A stretch of DNA of 64,000 bases, taken from assembly GCA_032718565.1 (NCBI GenBank), contig JAVGVS010000759.1, positions 1 to 64,000 on the forward strand, in the 5' to 3' direction. The notes below the pieces were generated by a model. It did not search any database. It was not told the DNA's origin and saw nothing but the letters and a program-made list of their open reading frames with translations. The translations under genes were made by a program, and so were the position numbers. Source of the DNA: Distichodus sexfasciatus. Lineage: Eukaryota; Chordata; Actinopteri; Characiformes; Distichodontidae. The number at the start of each line of letters is the position of its first letter. Positions within the stretch are counted from its first letter, which is position 1. Shown here one piece after another: positions 34,826 through 48,812 of this stretch.

Positions 34826-35003
34826 ATGGATGGCACCGAGGCCAACCGGAGAAACTGTGCTAAAAGCGACACGGACGCGCAACAGAGGATATCAGACACC
34901 GGAAAAAGCAGCGGCGGAGGCGGAGGCGGCGGCGGAGGCTCGAAAGAGAGAGTGACCCTCAAGAAAGAAATCGGTTTAATGAGCGCCTGCGCTATTATTA
35001 TAG
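34826..35003 (+). CDS. slc7a10: slc7a10 exon 1 (residues 1-59)
   Basis: ATG at 34826 has G at -3 and +4. Encodes a hydrophilic cytosolic N-terminus with nine glycines (30-38), then ERVTLKKEIGLMSACAIII, the start of TM1. Donor GTAAGG splits the codon for Gly60. Confidence 0.93.
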
Positions 35004-38000
35004 GTAAGGAGAGGTCGCATTCTTGGGCGCCAGATGTGCGACTTTGCGTCCTCTTTGGTCACCGGTTGTCGTGCCGGTTTCAGGGTCACCGAGGCACCAC
35101 GCGATCGGTCACAGAGACTGACACAACTGCTTCCAGTAGCACAGGTAGCGCACTAGAACAAAGGCGAGGCAGGTCAGGTATAGCGACCGAATCGAAGGCA
35201 ACGGGACTTCTTTTAAGAAGTCTCATCCAAATTATTCTCTTAAGGTTCCTGACGACGTTTCACCTGTCATTTACATGCAACTGGACTTCCTTTCTTGAAA
35301 GGTCTTCCAGAACCTTAAAAGAAGTTCAGTTTCCTTTAGATTCAAGCTTCAAGATGAACTTCATCCTGGACGACTGAGAATCTACATAGACAATAGCGCC
35401 TTACTCCTCACGAAGTCCATTTCAAGTGCTTCACTGAAGTAAACCAAGAAATACGACTTATTTTAGTGCAGGAAAACAAACAAAATGCATCGGAAATCGG
35501 TGTAAAGTAAAGGACGCGTTATAATTATACAGCGAAAAGTTTGCGAAGACTTAATTGGTTTAAAAGTTCGACGCGAAAACGGGACGTTATTAGTATTTTT
35601 GGCGGCATTGCTGCGATTCAAGTTTTTGAAGTCGAGCCCTGGAGCGTTGACGTTTTGCCGGGAAAAAAAAAAACAAAAATCGTCGACCCTCATCTCACAC
35701 GCGTGCAGAATTGCATCATTGAGGAAGAGGCGCGGGGCGCCTACGTGGCGGGCGCGCGTGCGTACATTCGCGCGCATTCGGGATCAGCACCGTTTCCTCA
35801 CATCATTTTAACGCTAAGAAATGTTATAACTTTAAACTGTGCTGAAACTTTTACCTTCACTTTAAACTTGGCTACGCGTCTGAGTTAGATTTTGTGTTTC
35901 CATGTTAATGAAGCGAGTCAATGGCAGCACGTGGTTTCACTATGCTTGATAAAAGGTTATGGAGTAGCGGTGCCACGTGGGTCTGTATTAGGTTAGTCAA
36001 CAGAACCTTTGATCGCGTTTCATATTACATTTAAGTTGGTCTTTGTTAATATTCACATTCCGAGTAATCTAGTACACCGAATGCTTTCATGCCCTGGAGC
36101 AACATCATAGAGAACAGTTCAATGTCAATATTTGTTGATCGCAAAAAGGATTTTTGAGCACAAAGCACATACACACACTTAATATCAGCTCCGTCAAGAC
36201 GTTTGTAACATGTTTTAAGATGGATGAGAAAATCTTTGTTTATATATATTTACATTCCATAATGTTGTAGAGGTCCAAGTCTGACTCATTCTTCCGAAAA
36301 GTGATATCGACGGAGACCGTGAGCCAGAGAGACAAACAAAGCAGGACTTTGTGTTCTTACTGGGTTAAAAATGAAAGCTGGACACTGTCGCTTGACCTTC
36401 ATTAGAGGCCTCCAGACATGGCATAAGCCAGTCAGAAGCTTGTATCTCGAAATCCCCTTGAAAATGTTAGTTATACAACTTTGCGAACAGCACAAAACCA
36501 AGGCTGTCAAACGGTAAACTTTGCTTAGTGATATGAGCAGGTTCTCATGAAAAAGGCTCCACCAGGGATCTTTAGATGTTACACTTTACATCCCTCCCGC
36601 AGAACGTTGCAATAGGTACATTTTCCACAGCCTCTGTTTCTAAACTTAGCACCAGTTCCACTCCTGACTTTAAACCTCGTTGGGGAGGGGGTTTCAAATC
36701 AAGGCGAGATTCAGGCAAGCCTGGTTTGCCAGCTCAGCCATGCTTGGATTGAATGCCAGCACTTGATGGAAAGCCATGATGCTAAAGGCCAACGTCGTGA
36801 GCTCCGTCTAAGAAAGAACGCTTCTGACTTTTTGGCTGAAGGCCAGAGACCAAGGAGGCATCGATTCTGTGGAGGTGTTACTTGTTCCTGCCAAACAATA
36901 ACGCTTTCCATTCGGATTTGGTGCCTTTATTTGCAAAAGGAACTCCCCCTGTCCGAACGAGGCGGCACATGAATGAGCCGACGAGAGGTTTATTTCTTGC
37001 AAATGCTTCTAATGGACGAGTGGTTAATTAATCTAATTAGCGTAATGCTGGGAAACATGCATCTCAGGTCACCCAACACAGAGCTCCTCTGTTGCATATA
37101 TACAGTATTTTAGCGTCACTTTCTGTCTTGCCGACGTTAATTATTGTGTTTGACAGATTGCCAAGCCGTATTTTCCAAGTTCCTGCTGTCCTACGTAGGA
37201 CTGGCTTTCCTGCCCCTGGCCTATCAAGTTCCTGGTTTCCTGTGTGTTCTTTTTCTGTCTCATAGACCTGCTTTCCGTTTCCCCCACTTATGATTAGGGT
37301 TTATCCCTGTTTATATCTCTCAGTCTGTTCTCTCGTGTTTGATTTGGTAAAATACCATTGATTTTTAGAAATTCAACTCCATATAAAGATTCTTTGCTAT
37401 TAGATTCAAGTTGTGTGAATCTGTACCCTTGCATACCTTCATCCTAACGAAAGCGACTTCTCTTTCATAATTATAGGGAAAGTCTAGCCTCTCTGGAGCA
37501 ACTTGGGGTTAAGAGACTTGATCAGGGGCCCAAACGTGGTTCCTGGGATTTCTATCCCTGTAATCTTTTGATCAAACCTTGTAATCACCCTCTGCAGTAT
37601 GAGGGACAGTTTATGGTGCTGATGTGAACTTGTTGTAGGATAATACTAGCGAAGAACAGCCCTGCCTAGGCTAGCCAGGGTGTAAATCACACATTCCCTC
37701 ACAGTACAGTATTATATCAATTCAACGGTCAACGCTTCGATGTCTGCCGATATCAAAGTCTGCTTCAATAAAATTTAGATTCGATTCGATCCAGTAGCTG
37801 GCGATTGATATGAGATAATATCACTTCGATTGACAAACCACAATCAATGTATTATTACACCCCCAGAATTTAGATGTAGGAATTTATTAACACTAAAGTA
37901 ATTTTTTCTTTTCTGTAATGTCAGCACATTTAAATGGCACCCAGACTATGGACCAAGAGAAGTACAGGATGAGAGATTAACATGACTGATGAAATTAAGC

Positions 38001-41000
38001 TACTCTTTACCTCACCTGGGCTTCTCCATCCAAATCTTCTATTTTTTATTGCTGAACGACGCTGAGATTTACATCTCAAGCTTTCTATGATTGAAGTGTC
38101 AGCCGCGGTCACTGTACGTGCAGCTCAGAAATAACACACAGACACAACAGCTGTCACGCCAAAATGTGCCTGTAGTGTGTTCAAAAAGTGACCTTGTTCA
38201 CTGATCATAGGCACAACCGTTATCAGGCTGAAACCAAAATAAACTGGTTGTCGCTGGTTGAATGCTTTGGTTTCCCAACAGATGAAGTCAGTGTCCCACA
38301 ATCACATTTACCAACGTCAATAAATAGTTAATGACCATGCTCTTCCCAGATCTGTTTGCTGCTTAATATAAAATTGACCCTTACTCATTCTCTCAGTGCA
38401 AAGAAAAGGCCTGTCGAAGAGTTCACCGTTAAACACATCGCTTTTTCTCACTAACTGTGTAGATGTTTGTGACAATTATGCAAAAAATGTGCTTGCACAT
38501 TGTGTCCAGATTATGACCGTGCTAAAGAGGTTTTAGACCAGTTTAGGTCAACTCTGTGAGGATGCAGAGTGTCACCGAGGGCCCACATTAATCCGTCTGA
38601 GCACTAAAACAGAAAAAGCCCAAACAAAAAATGGTTATGTAATGATGCGGGCCCGGACTCTCGCCGAAGGTCGGGAGATCAGTCCTGACAGGGAGGAATC
38701 TCTTGTTCAGACCTTCTCAAGCAGAAAGGCGAATGCGCTCACTCACTCACTCACTCACTCACAAGACCGTTCTGCTCAACCTCCTCGGGTTCGGGCTTGC
38801 CGTGGACTCTAATCGAAATTTTGAGGACATGGTTGTCTTTTTTTTATTAACCCGTCTTTTTTAAAAGATCCACTCCACAGTTTTTACAGCTGGCCGGAGC
38901 TGCCGGGTCAAACTTCAGTGTTCGGTGGAAAGCAGAAGAAAACATCAACAGTCTTTAAACTCGGACTGGAAGCAAATCGTTGTGCGTGCGGAGAGAGAAA
39001 AATGAGGGAAACAGCACACATCAAATGTCACAAAATGCCATAGTGTTCTCCTCACGTCAACTCTGTCAAAGCCAGACGGCCCTCAAGGCATTTGGCTTGA
39101 GACATTCTTGAGACATTGACTACAATTAATGCATTAATTATTTATCTTTTCCAGTGACGATTAGTTGAGAACGAGACGTTGAGCATATTTACAGTACAAA
39201 CCTCGTAAGTGAACTCATATCGTCCAGCCCTACGCGGTAATATATTTTAAGCGGTCAGTGCCTGAGCACCCTCTACGGAAGGTTGAATTATTTTTCAAAC
39301 GGTATTAACAGAATTTAAAAAATAATCAAAAGTAAGGTTACGTCGATTGGAGGTTTTTCGATTTCATGCCTAGTCCTACGTACAGTACAACACACCAAAT
39401 GAGTGAATCCTGAAAAAGACGCCAGCATCAAACCATCTTTTCACTCATTCATCCTCATACTGAAGGAATAATATCAAGTCAACTCATGGTTATCGTTTTC
39501 TGCAGGTAACATCATCGGATCGGGTATCTTCATTTCTCCGAAGGGGGTTCTCGAGCATGCGGGCAGCGTGGGCTTCTCCCTCATCGTCTGGGTTCTCGGA
39601 GGAGGGATCTGCGCCCTGGGCTCTCTGTGCTACGCCGAACTGGGCGTCACCATTCCTAAATCGGGAGGAGATTACTCCTACGTCACTGAGATCTTCGGAG
39701 GACTGGTGGGGTAAGGTTTTTTGGACTTTTCTAAGGTGTTGGAGCATTTTCTGTTAATGTCAATAATGCAGGTTGATATATTCAGGTGGTCTTATGGTTT
39801 TGAAGGTACTGGATTGAAGCCCCTCATATGCTGGTCATTGCTGGTTCCGACATTAACCGAACTGGTCAAGAACTTAAATAAGATTTCATTGGCTAAATTA
39901 AGATGGAAGACATAATAAAACCAGTTTAATGGAACAAGCAGTATTTTTTAGAAGGGGTGTGTTATGTAATGTCTAGTTTTATTTTATCGTACAACATATA
40001 TGATGAGGATAGTTTTGAAGAGGTCACCAACCGCTTTTTGGCTTGGCTTGTGATGAGAACGACTGCACTTCCCAATGAATGACAAAGTGAGCAGGGAGCG
40101 TTAACCCGCCACTCGTGTGAGCGTTTCCGATTCGGCTGTATGTTTCCGGCTCTAGAGGATGTATGTGCTTCGTGCCACGCCGCCGATTCGACTGACACGA
40201 GTCCCGTAGTCTACAAAGAGGATTCAGCTCTGTAGAAAGTGAGCTCTGCGTTTCACCCATCCGTAATTGAGCAGTGCTTGGGGACGGCACCTTTGCTCAT
40301 GAGTACCTCAGTAGTACCTTTACTGGTCCAGGACTTGAACCGGCAACATTCTGATTAATTCCCCACACTGTTGTACTTCCCCCTATGTTGGGCGTGTACT
40401 CGTATGGACTTAAGGGCGAAGCAGAACCGCTTATTTCAATTTTGGTTTGAATAAAACCGTTACCGTGCTAGTACTTTGGAGCAGCGTTAGCCACGAGTGA
40501 ACGTCGCAAGTGTGTCATTTGCATTGCCCACGGGCATCTAACCCCCGTTTTACGGCAGGTTCCTGCTGTTGTGGAGTGCGGTATGGATCATGTACCCGAC
40601 CACGCTGGCGGTCATCGCGCTCACCTTCTCCAACTACGTGCTGCAGCCTGCCTTCCCCGACTGCCTGCCTCCCTTCATCGCCACCCGCCTCCTCTCCACC
40701 ATCTGCATCCGTGAGTTTTACACACCGCCCGCAAGCACACCCTCACCCAGCGGCGTGTGTATGTGTGCATATAAGCCCGTGTGTGTGTGCGCGTGCGTGT
40801 GTGCATGCGTGTGTGTGTGCATGTGTGTGGGCAGCTGTGGCCGGGCACAACACGTCAGCACGTGAATATTTATGACCTTGGGAAAGGATTAAAGAACTGC
40901 TGGAGTGTGTGTGTGTGTGTGTGTGTGTGGAAGATCATGAACAAGGTTGTTTACATGTGTATGAGTGCGTGTGAGTGTGTGTGTGTGATATGAGTAGCCT

Positions 41001-42574
41001 CGTGACTGGTCGGTTGGTTTGGGCTGGTTTGGGCCTGTATGATCTAGTCTAAGTGGCCGGAGTATATGAGAAGATGGGTGTGTGTGTGTGTGTGTGTTGT
41101 GGCCAGACAGAGCTGATCAGCAGCATCCCATTCTATTTCTAGCGGTGGAAGGAAAAGGTCATGATAAGTATCCGAGAGAGAGGGAGACAGAAAGAGAGTC
41201 CCATTCTCGGTCCTTTTATTTCTGATAAAAGAAAAAAAAAAACGGCTCACCGTCTTCTTTTTCGGTGTGTAAAAGACTCCAAAATCTCAGGATCTTTCGT
41301 TTTTTTACGCGGCGAAAGATGAACTGAGGTCTGATGAAAAATTGACTCGTCTCCTTTTTTAAAGCAGTCGCGGAAGTCCATCTTTTAAGGGGGTTAAGGA
41401 TGATCTAGCATCTATAGATCAAATTAGCGATGCGCGATAATATCGGAATCCCAATCGTACCCGCGTTCAGATTCGCCCCATATTTTCAGACGATATTTGA
41501 TGACGCATTTAATGCACGTGGGAAAGGTAGCGCTTGTGCCAGCCACGTCCAAAGTCCGAGGTGGGATTTTTGACGGCCCGCGGCTTATGAACGTTCGCAA
41601 GAAAAAACGTAATTAGCGTGTTTGCCTAATATGGGCTGTGTCCCGAGTCGCGTACTGCTGCACTTAATAGTATGGTAGATAAGGCGCTCTTTTCTATGCG
41701 GTAGTATGCATCTTAGGAAGTAGCCGGGGTTGTAGCTTAACGGCTCTCTATGCACTAGGTAGTGCACATGGAGTGTCAAACGTGTCCTATTTGACTTGTT
41801 ACACCACATAGGGCGGGAAGTGACTTTTTCTTAAAATCTTGTGCACTACGCTGGAAATGCCCCACCCTCGCTCCACTCTGCTATCACGCTCGCTTGACTT
41901 GGCGCTGTGTTAGAACTAAGGTGTTGTTTTTGTGCCAAATTGCGCGCAGTGGAACTTTGGCGAGCAAAATCTCTTGTCTTTACGCGCTGCCCTCCCACTC
42001 GACTCTGCATCCCTCATTCATCGGATATATCAACAGGTGTAAGCACGAAACTATGGGCATATGGGCTTTCTTACAAAAATCTCTGACTTCGTCACTTTTG
42101 GGGCGTAAAAGTGGTGAAAAGGCCCTCAAAATCGATCGACACGTTAGTTGCCAAACCCGTCTTTTATCTCAGCCCTGTTTCCAACCTCGCGTGGCATCGG
42201 GGGCACCTGACTCCCGCACGACCAACTCGTCAGACTCCGTAATGGTGCCAGGCTTCGTTCAGGCTCCGGCATTGTGCATTGTTTTTGGGAGGCCCGGCTG
42301 TCACCCCGGGCGGGGACGCAGAGGCGGGGCGTCCCCAGCGCCGCCCAATCGCCACGCGGGGTCGTCCGTCAGAGCTCAGAAAAAGGGAGTGAAAAATGAG
42401 GGTTTAATTAGCGCCGTCGAGAATTGGTCCCGGCAAAACCTCGGCGGAGGAGAAAAAGACGGGCGCTGGGGTCAGTAGGGCGGCGGGGGGGGTTGATAAA
42501 CTCGGAGTTTGCCGGGCTGATCGGGGGAAAGAAGGAGAAAGATGGAGAGAGAGAGTGAGTTTGAGAGGAAAAGT

Positions 42575-42622
<48 letters not shown>

Positions 42623-45600
42623 GGGGGAGAAAGAGAGAGCGGGAGAAAGTGTGTGAGAGTGAGAGATATAGAGTGCGAGAGTATGCGAGAGACGGAGAGA
42701 CAAAGATGTAGAAGGATTGTTTGAGAGGAAGAGAGATGGTACGAAAGAATGAGAGAGAGGGGGAGAAAACGTGTGAGAGACGGACAATGAAAGAACGAGA
42801 GAGTGTATGAGAGAGAGAGAGATTGTAAGAGAGAGAAATACTGTACAGTTTTTGAGAGAGCGAGTGTGTGAGAAAGGGAAGGAGAGAGAGGAAAGAGGGA
42901 GAGATAGAGGGAAAGAAAGAGCAATCATGTGAGAGAGGGAAGGAGGGGTTGAGAGAGAGAGAAGGAGAGAGAAAAAGAGAGTATATGAGAGAGGGAGGGA
43001 GAGAAGAGAGAGAGGGAAGGAGAGAGAGAAGGTGAGGGAGGGAAGGAGAGAGAAAGAAAGAGGAAGGAGAGAGAAAGAGAGAGTATGTGAGAGAGGGAGG
43101 GAGAGAAGAGAGAGGGAAGGACGGAGAGAGGGAAGGAGAGAGAAGGAGAGGGAGGGAAAGAGAGAGGGAGAGGGAAGGAGAGAGAGAGAGTATGTGAGAG
43201 AGAGGGAGTATGTGATAATATTTGTATTGCTGCTAACTTTGTGCCTGTGTTTGGGTTTGTTTTCATGTTCTGCAACTCTGTGTGTGTGAGAGAGAACGAG
43301 TGTGTGTGTGTGTGAGAGAGAGAGAGTGTGTGTGTGTGTGTGTCTTGTATTTGCGAGACTTGCCCTCCCCTGCTGAATGTTCTGAATGAATGTCACCCTG
43401 TGGCTGACTTTGCACACACACACACACACACACACATTAAAGGCTATGAACTTAAATGAATACTACACCCCCATGCATATATATGTGAGTACCTTAGTGG
43501 CTCCTTTAGCGGTCCGGTACTGGAACCCGCGAGCCTCCGACCACAGGACCTCACACTCCCAGCTACCAGCTGCACCAGTTGTGCTTGGTCATGCATACAC
43601 ACACACACACACACACACAATCTCACCGCAGAGCCTTTGGAACATTTTGTACTCAGACGTGTGTTTGAGCGCAGGGAGTTAATGTCATGGTCCTTTAGGA
43701 ATATTTCACAACACACACACACACACACGCACACACACACACACACGCACGCGCACACACACACACACACACAGCTACTGGGAAACAGCATGGCAGACAT
43801 AACAAACAGCAGATAAGCTCTCGATTTTAGTCCGTTCCCTCTCCACTGAGACAGTAAAATTGCAGCAGAATCGATCCCAGCTATTTATTTCCTCCGACAC
43901 TTTAACGTTACGACTGATAGGACGATCCATATTAATAACTCATCTGATTTGCCGTCTTCATGCATGAACTGGAATTTACCGATTTCCAAAATTTCCAAAA
44001 AGTCACACCGGATCCAAATAGCAGTAAACAATGTAAATAGATAAGTGTCCTGTCAAAACTGATATAAATATATTTACATTGATCAGACGCTCCACGGCTT
44101 GAACCTGCAACCTCTTGGTCTCCATCAACACCTAAATATAAATAAATATATATGGCTTTTACCAACAAGATGATCAGCTGTAGATCACCCATAATCACAA
44201 TATACAGTGTATACAGTATATATACACACACACAGTAATACGTCAATTCACCTTTCTCAAGGTTACGTCACTACTTCTAAAATATTATGGGAAAATGATT
44301 TTTTAATAATAATAATCACTCTGGCATGCCTAATATAACCAATAACAAGCCTAATTTATCATAGAATGAAATGTTTAATACGTAAAATACTGTAAAATGT
44401 GTATATGCAATAAATTGTGTACAGTACAATATTAAAAAGAATGCCTTTTTAAAGAGAATGGTAAGAAATTTTGCAAAAAAGTAGGAAAAAAGTTTCATTA
44501 CTGAATGTATTTCTGTGTGATGGCGCTATTAAAGGGGGCGTAGGTCACCTTTTGAAAGTTTTTTGAGTTTTCCGTTGTTTTTCGACATAAGTCACATGTT
44601 CTGGAACCAATTAATGGCATAAGGCGTTACTATCTACTAGGGCTGGGTTCAAAAAATCGATTCTCGTTCGAAAAATACGATATCGATTCAAAAATTCGCG
44701 CATCAATCTTTTCCTGCGACTACGCACTACTTCTCGCGACGGCGCAAGGAGAGCTATAAAAACGTGAGAGCGGCGAAACCGAAACCAAATAGAGCCACGG
44801 CTGAAGCTGCTCCGCTCAAATCACCGTCTGGTCTAAAGGCCGATGTTTGGCAACACTTCGGTTTTAAAACAAGTTATTTTATAACCAAGCAAAACTAGTA
44901 TTGACGCAAAGAAATCTCGAAATAAATCGATAGCGAATCGAATCGAATCGGATCATGACCTTGTGAATCGGAATCGAATCGATTCAGGAAATCAGCAACG
45001 ATACCAGCGCTACTTTCTACAGTGTATATACTGTATATACGGTATATATAGTAAGGGTCGTCCGATTATTAAGTGCCAATCTTAGTGGTATCGGTGTTTA
45101 ATTTTGACCATCACTGATATTAAGTAATTATAATTACAAGGTGCGCTACCGTGGCTCCACTGCTGCTTCATGTCATGTCCCGCTGACAACAGTCTCTGAT
45201 TGGTGGGTCATACGAGGAGTAGCTAATCAACGCTGACGCCTTGTTGTCAATCACACCACACTGTAAAATTCTTCTCTTTTTTTGGATATCGGTTCCAAAT
45301 ATCGGTCATCGGCCGCGTTAACTAGCAATAACGGGTATCGATATCGGCCCTGAAAAGCGATTATCGGCCGACCTCTAATGTGTAGTGTAAAGTGAGTTAA
45401 AGGGGCCGTATGTAAAGACGTGTAGACACCTGCATATTGTTAGAATGTATCTTTAAGGTAAGTTTCCTTTTTGCGTTAGCCAAATGAGCATTTTTAGTGC
45501 CAATGTTTCCAAAAAGTGTATTTCAATGCAGCCGATACCAAAGACCACACGCACACAGACACACACACACACACACACACGCAAGGCCGACTTCGCATTA

Positions 45601-47233
45601 GCCAGGCAGACCACAGAGAGTTCTCAGTCTGGCCTCCTCCATCTTTGTATTTAGAGGCTCTTTTTGTTGGTTTTATGGGTCAATTAGGCTCATAGGGAAA
45701 TCCCTCTGGCTTTTTTGTCCGCCCGCTTCCCTCACCCTGACTGCGTTTAGCCTGGCGGGGAGAGAAGAACGGAGCGGTTGGAACTTCATTGAAATTCTCC
45801 TCTCATTAGCTTTGTGCTCATTGACTCCACTTGGCCGCTCCCGGATAACTTCCGCTCGGCCCAGAGGAAGCGAGACGCGATCAAAGCACCTCGCGGACGT
45901 TTTTACGAGGCCCGGGCCGTGCCGTGCCGGGGGTGGGGGATGACAATGTGAACACGTGGCTCGTAAAAAGCAATACACTCAGGAGATGGAGTGATGATTT
46001 TGCCGCTTTTACTGGATCATCAGCGAGTGTGTGAACTTCCTGAGAGAGTGGTCATGTTGGGGGTGATTGAGAATGTGCTCTGTACCTGAGAAAGACTGAA
46101 ACATTTAAGGTGTAACGGAGTGCGTGTGTGTGTGTGTGTGTCTTCATGCCGAGAACTTGACAGCTGAGTGACACCTGAGACGAAAATCTGTCCGTTTTTG
46201 AACAATATTGAAAGTGTCTTATTTTTAAGGGCGCTCTTTGTGTATGCAGTGTGTGTGTGTGTGTGTGTGAATAAAAGTGTTAAAGAGTGTGTGAGTGAGT
46301 GTGTGTGTGTGGGCGGGCAGCTCGGGGACGGTGATGGATGAGAGGGGGGACCCCGTCTCCCCCGCTGCCCACTGTCCCAGGCTGCATTGCTGCCTCGACG
46401 ACGCCGGCCGGCCCTGGAGACGGACCTCCGGGGCTCCGCGCACCGGATCTCCACCGAAAAATAAGGGGCAGGATGCAGGAGAAACGAGCCACACACACAC
46501 ACATACATACACACACACACACACCTTACAAACACACACCAGGCCACACGGCTGCTCGTCCCACTCCCGGACAGGAACCAAGCCAGATTAGCAGTTTCAC
46601 AAGAAACCGATTTATTAGTACATTTATTTATTCCTCTTAAAATTTCAGCACATTTCCTTGCGTTCATTATCTGAACCGCTTCATGCCAGTCGGGGTTGCG
46701 GCGAACCGGCGTCTATCCCCGAACTACGGGGCGCGGGGACGCTAACATTCACACCTAGACGGGGGCAATTTCGAGTAACCAATCAACCTACAGGCACGCT
46801 TTTAGACTGTGGGAGGAAACCCCCACGGCTGACCCGGGGCTAGAACCCAGGACCTTCTTCCTGCGAGGCGGCAGCGCTAACCACCGTGCTGCCCTCAGAA
46901 CGTATTGTGCGTCAATATTTGCCCAAGATATAGCCCAAAAAATTGAGTTTTACGTCGTATCTTCCAGCCCTACCCTGAACTGAGCGGAAGAAGCGGCGGA
47001 GAGACGGCTTCCTTGATCTCATTACGTTGTTTAAAGTAAAAACCTTACTTCTCTCGGTAGGAATCTCTCAGAAAGCCATATGACTGCGATTTCCCCCAAA
47101 CACGGCTGCAGTCTCGTAAATCTGAACCACGAGGCCCAGCTTAGCCACGCTGCTCCCATTATTGTGTTACTGCGTAACCCCTCCCTCTACGGAAATCGTA
47201 ACCGCACTTCCACACAGACCGGATATACCACGC

Positions 47234-47264
<31 letters not shown>

Positions 47265-48780
47265 GAGAGAGTGAGAGACAACAAGAGCAAAACAGAGAGA
47301 TCTCAGTTCTAGACTGTACTCTTGCGCACACAAAAGGACGTCTGTAACCACGATGTCTCTCTTCAGCAGCAAACTTAAGTTTCTTCACAGCGTCTGAATT
47401 AGCTCTCTTCTCTAGTCGTATGCGGCTTCTCTGGAATTGATCGTGAAAATGGAAGGTTAAAATCCAGTGTGTACCAAGATTAGAATCTAAGTTTCCGAGT
47501 TAAGGATCTAAGGTTTAAAATCTAAGATTCCGAGAGTAAGATCTAAGGCCCCAAAATTAAGCTCCACATTAAGGATTCAAGGTTCCAAGATTAGGATCTA
47601 AGGTTCTACGTTTAGCATCTAATTTTCTGAGATTGGAATTTAAGGTTCTATGTTTAGCATCTAATTTTCTGAGATTGGAATTTAAGGTTCCAAGTTCAAG
47701 ATCTAAGATTCTAAGATCAAGATTTAAGGTCCCAAAATTAGGCTCCAAGTTTAGGATCTAAGATTCCGAGATCAAGATTTAAGGTCCCAAAATTAGGCTC
47801 CAAGTTTAGGATCTAAGGTTCCAAGATCGAGATTTAAGGTCCCAAAATTAGGCTCCAAGTTTACGATCTGAGGGTCCAAGATTAAGATCTTAAGTTCCAA
47901 GTTTAGGATCTAAGATTCCAGATCAGGATCTAAGGTTCCAAATTTAGGATTGAATGCTCCACATTAAGGATCCAAGGTTCCAAGATTAGGATCTAAGGTT
48001 CTATGTGTAGGATCTAATTTTCTGAGATTGGAATTTAAGGTTCCAAGTTTAGGATCTAAGATTCCAAGATCAAGATTTAAGGTCCCAAAATTAGGCTCCA
48101 AGTTTAGGATCTAATGTTCCAGATTAGCATCTAAGGTTCCAAATTTAGGATTGAATGCTCCACATTAAGGATCCAAGGTTCCAAAAATAGGATCTAAGGT
48201 TATATGTTTAGGATCTAATTTTCTGACATTGGAACTTAAGGTTCCAAGTTTAGGATCTAAGATTCCAAGATCAAGATTTAAGGTCCCAAAATTAGGCTCC
48301 AAGTTTAGGATCTGAGCGTCCAACATTAAGATCTAAAGTTCCAAGTTTAGGATCTAAGATTCTTTGATAACCAAAAAGTTATCTAAGCAGCATCTAAGTT
48401 CATGACTGCCTTTACGTAGGGCTGGAAAATATGACCTTAAATGTGATATCATGATTAATTGACCTTTACAACTTTAATTATGATTATTCAGTCTAAGAGG
48501 TTATTAATTAATTGTGACACCGATTTAAGGTCAAATCGCCCAGCCCTACGTAAATCATAAGTACTTAACCACAACTGAGGTCAAATGTTCCATTTAACAT
48601 GATACTGATGACCATGTATGAATGCTCTCTCTCTCTTCCCCAGTGCTGCTGACGTGGGTGAACTGCTCGAGCGTACGCTGGGCCACGCGCATCCAAGATT
48701 TCTTCACCGTGGGGAAACTTCTCGCCCTGGTTCTTATTATAGTTGTGGGCATGGTACAAATTTGCAAAGGTATGTATATA

Positions 48781-48812
<32 letters not shown>

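Larger units (their letters stand above)
40711..48643 (+). other. slc7a10 intron 3
   Basis: The largest intron (7.9 kb). It begins with TG-rich runs (40755-41100), then a CACTAGGTAGTGCA-family repeat, a CpG cluster (42270-42380), a polypurine tract, CA runs, a SINE fragment, two hAT MITEs, a GC-rich block (46290-46480), a common fish repeat (46660-46897), a GA run (47235-47262), the 21-bp minisatellite and a short TIR element. No extra exon recognised. Confidence 0.8.

Noticed and set aside
35003..35377. Continuation of the slc7a10 exon 1 frame to 183 codons
   Set aside because: Conserved protein similarity stops exactly at the GTAAGG donor (35004), and exon 2 resumes with NIIGSGIF. The extended frame is intronic read-through.
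42404..43435. 343-codon reverse open frame rich in Ser, Leu and Pro
   Set aside because: It is the translation of the polypurine tract's complement plus CA/TG runs. It has no domain, no splice structure and no codon-level complexity.
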